A DNA stretch of 64,000 nt from Nocardioides sp. Root122. GTDB taxonomy: Bacteria > Actinomycetota > Actinomycetes > Propionibacteriales > Nocardioidaceae. This document shows, one piece after another, positions 1 to 7,254 of the stretch. Below the pieces are notes generated by a model. The model was not told the DNA's origin, made no database searches, and was given only the letters and a program-made list of their open reading frames with translations. Numbering within the stretch: position 1 is the stretch's first letter; each line of letters starts with the position of its first letter. The stretch covers positions 115,711-179,710 of the forward strand of contig NZ_LMDE01000003.1 of the NCBI RefSeq assembly GCF_001425025.1, written 5' to 3'. The position numbers were made by a program, and so were the translations under genes.

Positions 1-895
1 ACCGGGTGGCAGCCTCTGCCCCGCGATCGAGCCGCAGGAGACGGGGCTCAAGGAGCCGTGGCCGCCCCAAGCCCCGGACACCACCGACAAGCGCCACGAC
101 GTCCGCGTCGTGGTCGTCGACACCGGGTGGAACCCGACCTCGGCGACGGACGGCCGCACCCCCTGGCTCGACGGTGTCACCGGCGACGACGAGCAGAACG
201 GCGCCAGGCTGCGCAGGTACGCCGGCCACGGGACGTTCATCGCCGGCGTCATCCGGTGCCTCGTCCCCCACGCCACGGTCCACGTCGACGGCTTCTGCAT
301 CGGCGGCGTCGGAGGGGGAGGCATCCTCGAGTCCGACATGGTCGACCAGCTCGAGGAGGCGATGAAGCGCGACCCCCAGGTCATCAACCTCTCGGCGGGC
401 TGCCGCACCCGCATGGACTACCCGTCCGTTGCCTTCCAGACCTTCTACGACGAGCACCTCGAGGGCAGGGACTGCGTGCTCGTGGCCGCCGCCGGGAACG
501 ACTCAACCGCAGCGCCGTTCTGGCCGGCCGCCTTCGACTGGGCCGTCGGTGTCGGGTCCCTCGACCGCAACGGCCGGATCTCGGACTTCTCCAACTACGG
601 GGTGTCGGCCGACGTCTACGCCCTCGGCCGCAACCACGTGAACGCGTTCCCCGACGGCAGCTACAAGTGCCGGGAGACACCCGACAAGGGCGACATCCGG
701 GAGTTCCGCACCGGCATGGCCCGTTGGAGCGGTACGTCGTTCGCCGCACCGATCGTGGCCGGTCTGATCGCCCGGGAGATCGCCGAGCACGGGATCCCCG
801 CAGCCGACGCGCGGGACCACGTGCTCGCCCGCGCGGTCTACGACTCCGACCCCACCGTCGGCCCCCACATGGAGCTGCGGCACCCGCACGCGTGA
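1..895 (+). CDS. S8 family (subtilisin-like) serine peptidase, N-terminus beyond the window
   Basis: The frame is open from base 2 to a TGA at 893-895, so only the C-terminal 297 residues are present. The subtilase triad is complete: Asp in VVVDTG (codon 119-121), His in GHGTFIAGV (227-229) and Ser in GTSFAAPIVAGL (737-739). The oxyanion Asn lies in AAAGND. The protein ends about 50 residues after the Ser, so no C-terminal anchor follows and any sensor or targeting domain must lie in the missing N-terminus. It converges on the sigma-factor pair at 899-1962, with stop codons 3 nt apart. The protease call is secure; substrate and location are unknown. GTG 110 is not the true start, because the frame continues upstream. 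Confidence 0.9.
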   Translation, partial: PGGSLCPAIEPQETGLKEPWPPQAPDTTDKRHDVRVVVVDTGWNPTSATDGRTPWLDGVTGDDEQNGARLRRYAGHGTFIAGVIRCLVPHATVHVDGFCIGGVGGGGILESDMVDQLEEAMKRDPQVINLSAGCRTRMDYPSVAFQTFYDEHLEGRDCVLVAAAGNDSTAAPFWPAAFDWAVGVGSLDRNGRISDFSNYGVSADVYALGRNHVNAFPDGSYKCRETPDKGDIREFRTGMARWSGTSFAAPIVAGLIAREIAEHGIPAADARDHVLARAVYDSDPTVGPHMELRHPHA

Positions 896-898
896 GGC

Positions 899-1351
899 TC
901 AGACCTCGATCCAGCGGCTGCTGGCGCTCCCGGTGCCGTTGCTGACGGTGAAGCGGATCTCGCCACTCACCTCGGCGGTGATCGCGAAGAAGCCGACCTC
1001 GTCGAGGCCGGACGTCACGCTCTCACCGTCGCGGGCCTCCACCGCGACCTCGACGGACCCCATGTCCCCGTCGAAGTCCAGCAGCTGACCCCGCACCTGG
1101 TCGCCGTCGATCTCGGCGTCGAGGGACCAGCCCTCGGCGGCGGTGAAGTAGAGGATGCGGGCCGAGGCGAGGCCGCGCACCTGCGCGGCTGGCTCGTCGG
1201 CGGAGTCGCGGACCAGGACGAGGAGCTCCCACTCGCTGTCGAGGTCGGCGGCGGCGACGGTCGCGATCATGCCGGCCGCCAGTCCCGGAGGAGGCGGGTC
1301 GGCCAGGAGCCACATCTCGCGCAGGTCGTCGAGCAGGCTGTCGTCCTTCAT
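899..1351 (-). CDS. Conserved beta-rich protein encoded with an ECF sigma factor
   Basis: A 150-residue protein with no signal peptide or membrane segment. It begins with a short acidic helix, then a DPPPPGL motif and an ATVAAADLDSEWELLVLV helix, followed by alternating beta-strands and a C-terminal stretch (EVGFFAITAEVSGEIRFTV) that looks like a small beta-sandwich. From memory, proteins of this layout accompany sigma factors and CHAT or subtilisin proteases in actinobacteria, but I cannot name the family. Its ATG overlaps the sigma-factor stop by 4 nt (ATGA), implying translational coupling, so a role as regulator or partner of that sigma factor is inferred. A longer open frame exists upstream but runs antiparallel to the sigma gene's coding frame. 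Confidence 0.8.
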   Translation of the reverse strand: MKDDSLLDDLREMWLLADPPPPGLAAGMIATVAAADLDSEWELLVLVRDSADEPAAQVRGLASARILYFTAAEGWSLDAEIDGDQVRGQLLDFDGDMGSVEVAVEARDGESVTSGLDEVGFFAITAEVSGEIRFTVSNGTGSASSRWIEV

Positions 1352-1962
1352 CGTCCCCCTCCTTCGTTCGTCAGTGCGGTCCTCACCTTGGCCAGGCAGC
1401 GGGCCCGGGTGGGTCCGATGCTGCCCACGGGCATGTCGAGCTCCTGGCTCAGCGACTGGTAGTCGGGTCGTTCCATGAAGGCGATGACACGCAGCAGCTT
1501 GCGGCACCTCTCGTCCACGCTGGCGACGGCCCGCCACAACCGGGCGGCGTCGTCGTCGAGCACGGCGAGGGCCTCCGCCGACTCCTCGTCGGGGAGCACT
1601 GCGGCGAGCTTCTCGTCCTCCACCGGGGAGGCACGGCGTGCCTTCCTGGCGTGTTCGGCGGCGCCGCGCCTGGCTGAGGTGATCAGCCAGGCCGCGACGG
1701 CCCTGGGGTCCTGGATGGTGTGGTGCAGACGCACGAAGCCGAGCCACGTCGTCGCGACGACGTCCTCCGCCGACTGACGGTCGTGCCCGTAGGCCCTCAC
1801 CACGTGCCAGAGCACCGGCGTCATCGCGGTGACCAGATCATCCACGGCTGCGGCGTCCCCTGCCCGCCACGCCGTGAACGCCCCACTGGCTGTTTCCCAC
1901 GGTGACTGTTCGAGCTCCCCCTCAGCTCTTCGGTGATCCGACATGGTGACCATTGTCCCCAT
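1348..1962 (-). CDS. ECF-type RNA polymerase sigma factor
   Basis: A 204-residue sigma-70 family protein. Region 2 covers roughly residues 25-105 (FTAWRAGDAAAVDDLV, AEDVVATTWLGFVRL). A linker rich in acidic residues follows. Region 4 lies at about 150-200 (DERCRKLLRVIAFMERPDYQSLSQELDMPVGSIGPTRARCLAKVR), with the usual helix-turn-helix that reads the -35 element. No SnoaL or other extension is present, and no anti-sigma factor is adjacent; the next gene is a 150-residue soluble protein overlapping by 4 nt. Three in-frame ATGs (1962, 1953, 1944) could start it; GAGAGG lies just before the first. Upstream is a palindromic GCGCGAAA cluster that could be its promoter or operator. Confidence 0.9.
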   Translation of the reverse strand: MGTMVTMSDHRRAEGELEQSPWETASGAFTAWRAGDAAAVDDLVTAMTPVLWHVVRAYGHDRQSAEDVVATTWLGFVRLHHTIQDPRAVAAWLITSARRGAAEHARKARRASPVEDEKLAAVLPDEESAEALAVLDDDAARLWRAVASVDERCRKLLRVIAFMERPDYQSLSQELDMPVGSIGPTRARCLAKVRTALTNEGGGR

Positions 1963-2002
1963 GTCCTCTCAGGTAGGAGCGAGCGCCATGCTGATACGTC
2001 CG

Positions 2003-2030
2003 GCGCGAAATCTTTTTCGCGCTTTCGCGC
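2003..2030 (-). promoter_or_regulatory. Palindrome and tandem GCGCGAAA upstream of the sigma-factor gene
   Basis: On the minus strand GCGCGAAA occurs twice in tandem (2030-2023 and 2022-2015). The second copy can pair with TTTCGCGC at 2010-2003 across a 4-nt loop. It is the only A/T-rich stretch between the GNAT stop (2035) and the sigma start (1962). An operator, a promoter element or a weak terminator for the GNAT gene are all possible; no clean U-tract follows. Confidence 0.35.
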
Positions 2031-2034
2031 AGCG

Positions 2035-2886
2035 TCAGAACATCAACGTCGCGAAGGTGGCGGTCTGCTCGAAGCCCACCCGGGCGTACGTCGCGCGGGC
2101 CGGCGCGTTCCACTCGTTGACGTAGAGCGAGACCACGGGCGCCATCCCCGAGCCGATCACGTGGGAGACCACGGCTGCCATCCCGGCGGCGGCGAGGCCC
2201 CGACCCCTGCGGTCCGGTCGGACCCACACGCCCTGCACCTGGGCGGCGTACGGCGTCAGGCAGGCGACCTCGGCCTTGAACACCACGCCCGCTTCGTCGA
2301 AGCTCGCCATCGACCAGCCCCGCCCGATGAGCTGCTGGACCCGCGCGCGGTAGAGGTCGCCGCCGCCCGCGTCGCTCTCGGGCGAGACGCCGACCTCCTC
2401 GGTGTACATCGCCACGCAGGCCGGGTAGAGCCGCTCGAGGTCCTGCTGGGTGGTGACGCGTACGTCGGGGTCGCCGGGCACATCGGGGATCCGGTCCGTC
2501 TGCAGGTGCGGCTGCCGCGCGCGGAACTCCCGCGGTCGCTGCCACGATGGCTCGATGGCCTCCCACAGCGATGCGACGACGTCGTGGGGCCCGACGATGG
2601 TGCCGACGGTGCTGCGGCGGCGCAGCGCGACGTCGGCGAAGGCGGCCACGTCGCCGGGCGTGCACTGCACGGGCACGAGGTTGGCGCCGAGGTGGCAGCC
2701 GGCGACGAGCTCCTCGCCCACGAAGCGGCCCCACACCTGTCCTCCGAGCCAGCGCTCGTCGAGGTTGGTGAGGCGTGCCCGGTAGTCGGCGAAGACGTTG
2801 ACGACGGGGTCCTGCTCGGCGAGCGCGATGAACCGGTCCCGGTCGGCCGGGCCCAGCACGCGCACCTGCTCGCGAGTCCTCAGCAC
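2035..2886 (-). CDS. DUF4081-type GNAT family N-acetyltransferase
   Basis: A 283-residue protein with an N-terminal DUF4081-like half (about 1-125, DPVVNVFADYRARLTNLDERWLG) and a C-terminal GNAT domain (about 140-283). The acetyl-CoA binding motif A is VWVRPDRRGRGLAAAGMAAVV, followed by the SLYVNEWNAPARATYARVGF signature. The family is widespread in actinobacteria next to ispG; its acceptor substrate is not established. GTG 2886 is chosen because TAGGCT lies exactly 6 nt before it (2893-2898), implying a leaderless transcript. It is separate from the sigma-factor unit downstream, with 72 nt between. Confidence 0.88.
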   Translation of the reverse strand: MLRTREQVRVLGPADRDRFIALAEQDPVVNVFADYRARLTNLDERWLGGQVWGRFVGEELVAGCHLGANLVPVQCTPGDVAAFADVALRRRSTVGTIVGPHDVVASLWEAIEPSWQRPREFRARQPHLQTDRIPDVPGDPDVRVTTQQDLERLYPACVAMYTEEVGVSPESDAGGGDLYRARVQQLIGRGWSMASFDEAGVVFKAEVACLTPYAAQVQGVWVRPDRRGRGLAAAGMAAVVSHVIGSGMAPVVSLYVNEWNAPARATYARVGFEQTATFATLMF

Positions 2887-2892
2887 GAGGGG

Positions 2893-2898
2893 AGCCTA
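2893..2898 (-). promoter_or_regulatory. Leaderless -10 box (TAGGCT) of the DUF4081 GNAT gene
   Basis: TAGGCT ends 6 nt before GTG 2886, placing the expected transcription start at or next to the start codon. Confidence 0.55.
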
Positions 2899-2938
2899 CC
2901 CACGTCGGCGCCGGGGCCGCGGCGCGTCGGACAGGACG

Positions 2939-4090
2939 TCAGGAGACCGAGACGGTCGCCTCCGAGCCCTCGACGGCCTCCATACCTTCCGCGATCCGCA
3001 TGGCCTCCTCGATGAGGGTCTCCACGATCTGCGACTCCGGGACGGTCTTGACGACCTCGCCCTTGACGAAGATCTGGCCCTTGCCGTTGCCGGAGGCGAC
3101 ACCGAGGTCGGCCTCGCGGGCCTCGCCGGGGCCGTTGACGACACAGCCCATGACGGCGACGCGCAGCGGCACCTCGAGCCCGTCGAGGCCGGCGGTGACC
3201 TCCTCGGCGAGCTTGTAGACGTCGACCTGGGCGCGGCCGCAGGACGGGCACGAGACGATCTCGAGGCGGCGCGGGCGCAGGTTGAGCGACTCGAGGATCT
3301 GCAGGCCGACCTTGACCTCCTCGACCGGCGGCGCGGAGAGCGAGACGCGGATGGTGTCGCCGATGCCCTTCGACAGGAGCGCACCGAAGGCGACCGAGGA
3401 CTTGATCGTGCCCTGGAAGGCGGGGCCGGCCTCGGTGACGCCGAGGTGCAGCGGCCAGTCGCCGGCTTCCGCGAGGAGCTCGTAGGCGCGGACCATCACG
3501 ACCGGGTCGTTGTGCTTGACAGAGATCTTGAAGTCGTGGAAGTCGTGCTCCTCGAAGAGGCTCGCCTCCCACACGGCGGACTCGACGAGCGCCTCGGGCG
3601 TGGCCTTGCCGTACTTGTCCATGATCCGCTTGTCGAGCGACCCGGCGTTGACGCCGATCCGGATCGAGGTGCCGCGGTCCTTGGCGGCCTTGGCGATCTC
3701 CTTGACCTGGTCGTCGAACTTGCGGATGTTGCCGGGGTTGACCCGGACGGCCGCGCAGCCGGCGTCGATGGCGGCGAAGACGTACTTCGGCTGGAAGTGG
3801 ATGTCGGCGATGACCGGGATCTGCGAGTGCTGCGCGATCTCGGGCAGCGCGTCGGCGTCGTCCTGGCTCGGGCACGCGACGCGGACGATGTCGCAGCCGG
3901 TGGCGGTGAGCTCGGCGATCTGCTGGAGCGTGGCGTTGACGTCGGAGGTCAGGGTGGTGGTCATCGACTGGACCGAGATCGGGGAGTCGCTGCCGACCCC
4001 GACCGAGCCGACCTTGATCTGGCGGGTCGTGCGGCGGGGCGCCAGGACGGGGGGCGGGAGCGCGGGCATGCCCAGGCCGACAGAAGTCAT
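2939..4090 (-). CDS. ispG: 4-hydroxy-3-methylbut-2-en-1-yl diphosphate synthase (flavodoxin/ferredoxin)
   Basis: Converts MEcPP to HMBPP in the MEP isoprenoid pathway using a 4Fe-4S cluster. At 383 residues it is the short bacterial form: a TIM barrel ([20 protein letters not shown] at the N-terminus, [24 protein letters not shown]) and a C-terminal cluster domain. Cluster cysteines are visible in [12 protein letters not shown] and in [20 protein letters not shown] 4090 is preferred over GTG 4096, because TAGACT sits 6 nt upstream of the ATG and leaves GTG 4096 inside the spacer. It is followed downstream by its own gap, then the GNAT gene. The order ispG-rip-dxr is conserved in actinobacteria. 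Confidence 0.97.
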   Translation of the reverse strand: MTSVGLGMPALPPPVLAPRRTTRQIKVGSVGVGSDSPISVQSMTTTLTSDVNATLQQIAELTATGCDIVRVACPSQDDADALPEIAQHSQIPVIADIHFQPKYVFAAIDAGCAAVRVNPGNIRKFDDQVKEIAKAAKDRGTSIRIGVNAGSLDKRIMDKYGKATPEALVESAVWEASLFEEHDFHDFKISVKHNDPVVMVRAYELLAEAGDWPLHLGVTEAGPAFQGTIKSSVAFGALLSKGIGDTIRVSLSAPPVEEVKVGLQILESLNLRPRRLEIVSCPSCGRAQVDVYKLAEEVTAGLDGLEVPLRVAVMGCVVNGPGEAREADLGVASGNGKGQIFVKGEVVKTVPESQIVETLIEEAMRIAEGMEAVEGSEATVSVS

Positions 4091-4096
4091 GGCCAC

Positions 4097-4102
4097 AGTC
4101 TA
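4097..4102 (-). promoter_or_regulatory. Leaderless -10 box (TAGACT) of ispG
   Basis: TAGACT ends 6 nt before ATG 4090, the same geometry as at other unit-leading genes here. It decides the start against GTG 4096. Confidence 0.55.
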
Positions 4103-4159
4103 GGAGGCCGGACCCCGCCGACCCGAGTCGACGGACGTGAGCCCGGCCTCAGCTGGTCC

Positions 4160-5506
4160 TCAGCTGATGTGCAGCGGCACGACGAGGTCGGCCACGATCA
4201 GCACGACACCCATCACCAGCATCGCCAGCCCCACGACGTAGGCCACCGGGAGCAGCTTGGCGACGTCGACGTGACCGGGGTCCGGGCGGCCGCGCAGGCG
4301 GGCGATGCCGCGCTTGAGGCCCTCGTAGAGCGCGCCGGCGATGTGGCCGCCGTCGAGCGGGAGCAGCGGCACGAAGTTGAACATGCCGATGAAGAAGTTG
4401 AAGCTCGCGATCAGGAAGAGCAACGTGACGAGCTTGTCGGCGAGCGGGAAGTCGGGAGAGGACGCGGCCTCGCCCGCGAAGCGCCCGCCGCCGACGATGG
4501 ACACCGGGCTCTCGGGGTCGCGCTCCTGGAGGCCGACGATCGCGCGGCCGACCTCGTAGACCTTGAGCGGCAGCTGGCCGAGCGCCTTGACCGTCTCGAC
4601 GGTCATCGTCCCCATCTGGGTCACGGTGTAGATCGGGCCGCCGGTCGCGAGGTGGGTCTCCGGCTGCACGCCGAGGAAGCCGACCTCGGTGAGGGTCTGG
4701 TCCTCGAGCGAGGTCTGTCGCAGCGTGACCGTGGTGTTGGTCTCCAGCGTCAGCAGCTCGCCGTCGCGCCGCACCTCGATGACGGCGTCGCCGTCGGCGT
4801 TGCCCCGGATGAGGGTCTGGAAGGACTCCCAGTCCCGGAACGGCGTGCCGTTGAAGCTGACGATCTCGTCGCCCGGCTGGATCCCGGCCTTCAGCGCCGG
4901 GGTCTCGGGGTCGGTCGCCTTGCAGGCGGTGCGCTCCTCGGCGACCGGGATCACGCACTCGGGCACCGCGGCGACCGTCGGCTCGACGACCTCGTCGCGC
5001 GGGTTGCCGTAGGTGGCGAACAGGATCACGAACAGGGAGAACGCGATGGCGATGTTGACCATCGGGCCACCGGCCATCACGATCACCTTCTTCCACCACG
5101 CAAGGCGGTAGAAGAGCCGGTCGGTGTCGTGCTGCTTGACGTACTCCCACTCGGCGGCGCGAGCGTCCGAGATCAGCTGCGTGAACATGCCCGTGTTGGA
5201 GCGGCGGACCCGGTGGACCGGCTCGCCGTCCTCGTCGTAGGTCGTCTCCTCGACGAGGTCCTCGGCGCCCGGGGGCAGCATGCCGACGATCTTGACGTAG
5301 CCGCCGAGCGGGATCGCCTTGATGCCGTACTCGGTGTCGCCGATCTGCCTGCTCCAGACCGTGGGGCCGAAGCCGATGAACCACTGCGGCACCTTGGCCC
5401 CGAACTTCTTGGCCGGGATGAGGTGGCCGAACTCGTGGAGGCCGATCGACGCCAGGATCGCCACGACGAACGTGACGACGCCCAGGGTGTAGAGCAGGGC
5501 GGTCAT
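4160..5506 (-). CDS. rip: Membrane site-2 zinc metalloprotease (M50, RseP/Rip1 type)
   Basis: A 448-residue intramembrane protease. Transmembrane segment 1 carries the zinc motif HEFGH (residues 24-28). A PDZ domain spans about 190-300 (GIQPGDEIVSFNGTPFRDWESF). The C-terminal membrane segments contain MFNFVPLLPLDGGHIAG, whose LDGGH supplies the third zinc ligand. Homologues cut anti-sigma factors and other membrane proteins after a first extracytoplasmic cut; Mycobacterium tuberculosis Rip1 is encoded in the same place between ispG and dxr. AAGGA 9 nt before the ATG is the ribosome site. It begins 27 nt after the dxr stop, so the two are probably cotranscribed. Confidence 0.95.
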   Translation of the reverse strand: MTALLYTLGVVTFVVAILASIGLHEFGHLIPAKKFGAKVPQWFIGFGPTVWSRQIGDTEYGIKAIPLGGYVKIVGMLPPGAEDLVEETTYDEDGEPVHRVRRSNTGMFTQLISDARAAEWEYVKQHDTDRLFYRLAWWKKVIVMAGGPMVNIAIAFSLFVILFATYGNPRDEVVEPTVAAVPECVIPVAEERTACKATDPETPALKAGIQPGDEIVSFNGTPFRDWESFQTLIRGNADGDAVIEVRRDGELLTLETNTTVTLRQTSLEDQTLTEVGFLGVQPETHLATGGPIYTVTQMGTMTVETVKALGQLPLKVYEVGRAIVGLQERDPESPVSIVGGGRFAGEAASSPDFPLADKLVTLLFLIASFNFFIGMFNFVPLLPLDGGHIAGALYEGLKRGIARLRGRPDPGHVDVAKLLPVAYVVGLAMLVMGVVLIVADLVVPLHIS

Positions 5507-5533
5507 GCAGGGGGATCCTTCTCGGGTGGGGCG

Positions 5534-6619
5534 TCAGATGAGGGCCGACGCCTCCGCGCGCGCCCAGGCGTCGGCTGCGAGGACGTCGTCCACGGTGAAG
5601 TGCTCCCTCGATGGTACGTCGTGGAGGTCCAGGACCCGGGAGATCGTGGTCACGATGTCGGGGAATCCCAGCCGGCCGTCGTGGAAGGCGTCGACCGCGA
5701 CCTCGTTGGCCGCGTTGTAGACCGCCGGGGCCGTGCCGCCCCGCTCCCCCGCGGCCCGGGCGAGGGTGACGGCGGGGAAGACCTCGTCGTCCAGCGGCTC
5801 GAAGCGCCAGTCGGCGGCCCTGGTCCAGTCGATCGGGGTCTCGGCATCGGGCACCCGGTCCGGCCAGCCCATGCCCAGCGCGATCGGCACCAGCATGGTC
5901 GGCAGGCCGAGCTGGGCGACGACGGCGCCGTCGACGAACTCCACCATCGAGTGGATCAGCTGCTGGGGGTGCACGACGACGTCGATGCGGTCGAAGGGGA
6001 TGTCGAAGAGCAGGTGCGCCTCGATCACCTCGAGGCCCTTGTTGACCAGGGTCGCGGAGTTCGTGGTGATGACGCGGCCCATCGCGAAGTTCGGGTGGGC
6101 CAGGGCCTGCTCGGGGGTGACGCCGGCCAGCTCCACCGCGCTCCGCCCGCGGAACGGGCCGCCCGACGCGGTCAGCACGAGCCGGCGTACCTCACCGGCG
6201 GAGCCGGCGCGCAGGCTCTGCGCGATGGCGCTGTGCTCGGAGTCGACCGGCACGATCTGACCCGGCTGCGCGCGCTCCTTGACCAGCGGCCCGCCGATGA
6301 TCAGCGACTCCTTGTTGGCCAGCGCGAGCGTGTTGCCGGCGTCGAGGGCGGCCAGGGTGGGCCGGAGCCCGACCGCGCCGGTGATGCCGTTGAGCACGAC
6401 GTCGCAGTCGAGGCCCGCCGCCTCGGTCGAGGCCTCCTCGCCCAGCCCCGAGTACGCCGGCGCGAGCTCGGCGACCTGCGCCTCGAAGAGCTCGGGGTTC
6501 GAGCCGCCGGCGGTGAGGGCGACCACCCGGAACCGGTCGGGGTTGGCGCGGACGAGGTCGAGGGCCTGGGTGCCGATGGAGCCGGTCGAGCCGAGGATGA
6601 CGATGTCGCGCGCAGTCAC
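5534..6619 (-). CDS. dxr: 1-deoxy-D-xylulose 5-phosphate reductoisomerase
   Basis: Second enzyme of the MEP pathway; it rearranges and reduces DXP to MEP with NADPH and a divalent metal, and is the fosmidomycin target. The 361-residue product begins with the Rossmann motif [16 protein letters not shown]. It has the substrate loop [10 protein letters not shown], the metal-site region [12 protein letters not shown], and [20 protein letters not shown]. The C-terminal helical domain ends with [18 protein letters not shown] 6619 has CACACT exactly 6 nt upstream, a near-match to the leaderless signature. rip follows in the same direction. Confidence 0.97.
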   Translation of the reverse strand: MTARDIVILGSTGSIGTQALDLVRANPDRFRVVALTAGGSNPELFEAQVAELAPAYSGLGEEASTEAAGLDCDVVLNGITGAVGLRPTLAALDAGNTLALANKESLIIGGPLVKERAQPGQIVPVDSEHSAIAQSLRAGSAGEVRRLVLTASGGPFRGRSAVELAGVTPEQALAHPNFAMGRVITTNSATLVNKGLEVIEAHLLFDIPFDRIDVVVHPQQLIHSMVEFVDGAVVAQLGLPTMLVPIALGMGWPDRVPDAETPIDWTRAADWRFEPLDDEVFPAVTLARAAGERGGTAPAVYNAANEVAVDAFHDGRLGFPDIVTTISRVLDLHDVPSREHFTVDDVLAADAWARAEASALI

Positions 6620-6650
6620 GGCGCCAGTGTGTCAGGTGCCGGGTCGGGCC

Positions 6651-7241
6651 CTACGGCGTGTCGAACGACCACAACCGCACGCCACCGACCTCGACCACGC
6701 TCGCGCCCTCGGGCACCGGGAGCTTCTGGTCGTCCGACGCGCCGAGGGCGGCCAGCACCGGCAGCTCGTCGTCGCGGTGGCGGGACAGGATCGCGTCACC
6801 CGGCACGTCGGCGGTCGGCGCCGGGTCGGTGCGCCCGGCACGCATCGCGACGTCCCACGGGAGGTCCTCACCGTCGGCGGTGAACACGACCGCGCCGTCG
6901 ACGCCGCGGACCTGCACGGGGCCGTCCGCGCCGGCCGAGTCGTCGTACGCCGCCACGGCACCGATGCGGGCCACCGCGAGCACCGCGATGACACCCGCCT
7001 CGGCCGGGAGCGACCCGAGGACCACGCGGTCCCCCACGCCGACCCCGAACGCCCGGAGCACGCCCGCGCACGCCGCCACCTCGGTCAGCAACCAGGCGTA
7101 GGAGCGCGCGGTGCCCCCGACCGCGACCGCGTGGTCGTCGGCCCGCCCACGGATCACCTGGATGTCGAGGGCGTTGTAGCAGGCGTTGAGGGTGCCCGGG
7201 TCGTCGCCGCTCGGCGCCCGGAACCAGGTGATGTCAGACAT
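6651..7241 (-). CDS. Truncated AMP-binding (acyl-CoA synthetase N-terminal-like) protein
   Basis: A 196-residue protein whose first 110 residues resemble the N-terminus of acetyl- or propionyl-CoA synthetases (WFRAP, LNACYNALDIQVIRGRADDHA, YAWLLTEVAACAGVLRAFGVGVGDRVVL, AVLAVARIGAVAAYDD). The later adenylation motifs are absent: no P-loop-like TSGTTG, no YGxTE and no catalytic Lys domain. It therefore cannot be a full synthetase. The open frame is clean and GC3-rich, so it looks maintained rather than freshly broken. It lies between dxr and the M1 peptidase, 13 nt after the latter's stop. It could be a relic, a ligand-binding protein or a stand-alone N-domain. Confidence 0.7.
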   Translation of the reverse strand: MSDITWFRAPSGDDPGTLNACYNALDIQVIRGRADDHAVAVGGTARSYAWLLTEVAACAGVLRAFGVGVGDRVVLGSLPAEAGVIAVLAVARIGAVAAYDDSAGADGPVQVRGVDGAVVFTADGEDLPWDVAMRAGRTDPAPTADVPGDAILSRHRDDELPVLAALGASDDQKLPVPEGASVVEVGGVRLWSFDTP

Positions 7242-7254
7242 CAGGGCCGCACCA

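Noticed and set aside
1352..1747. N-terminal extension of the 150-residue sigma-partner protein
   Set aside because: Extra residues are Arg/Gly/Pro-rich and lie in a shifted frame of the sigma gene; ATG 1351 in an ATGA overlap is the supported start.
2798..6883. A 1361-codon open frame on the plus strand
   Set aside because: It runs antisense across the GNAT gene, ispG, rip and dxr. Its product is a low-complexity Gly/Asp/Arg/Val string, the normal result of high GC3 in the opposite strand.
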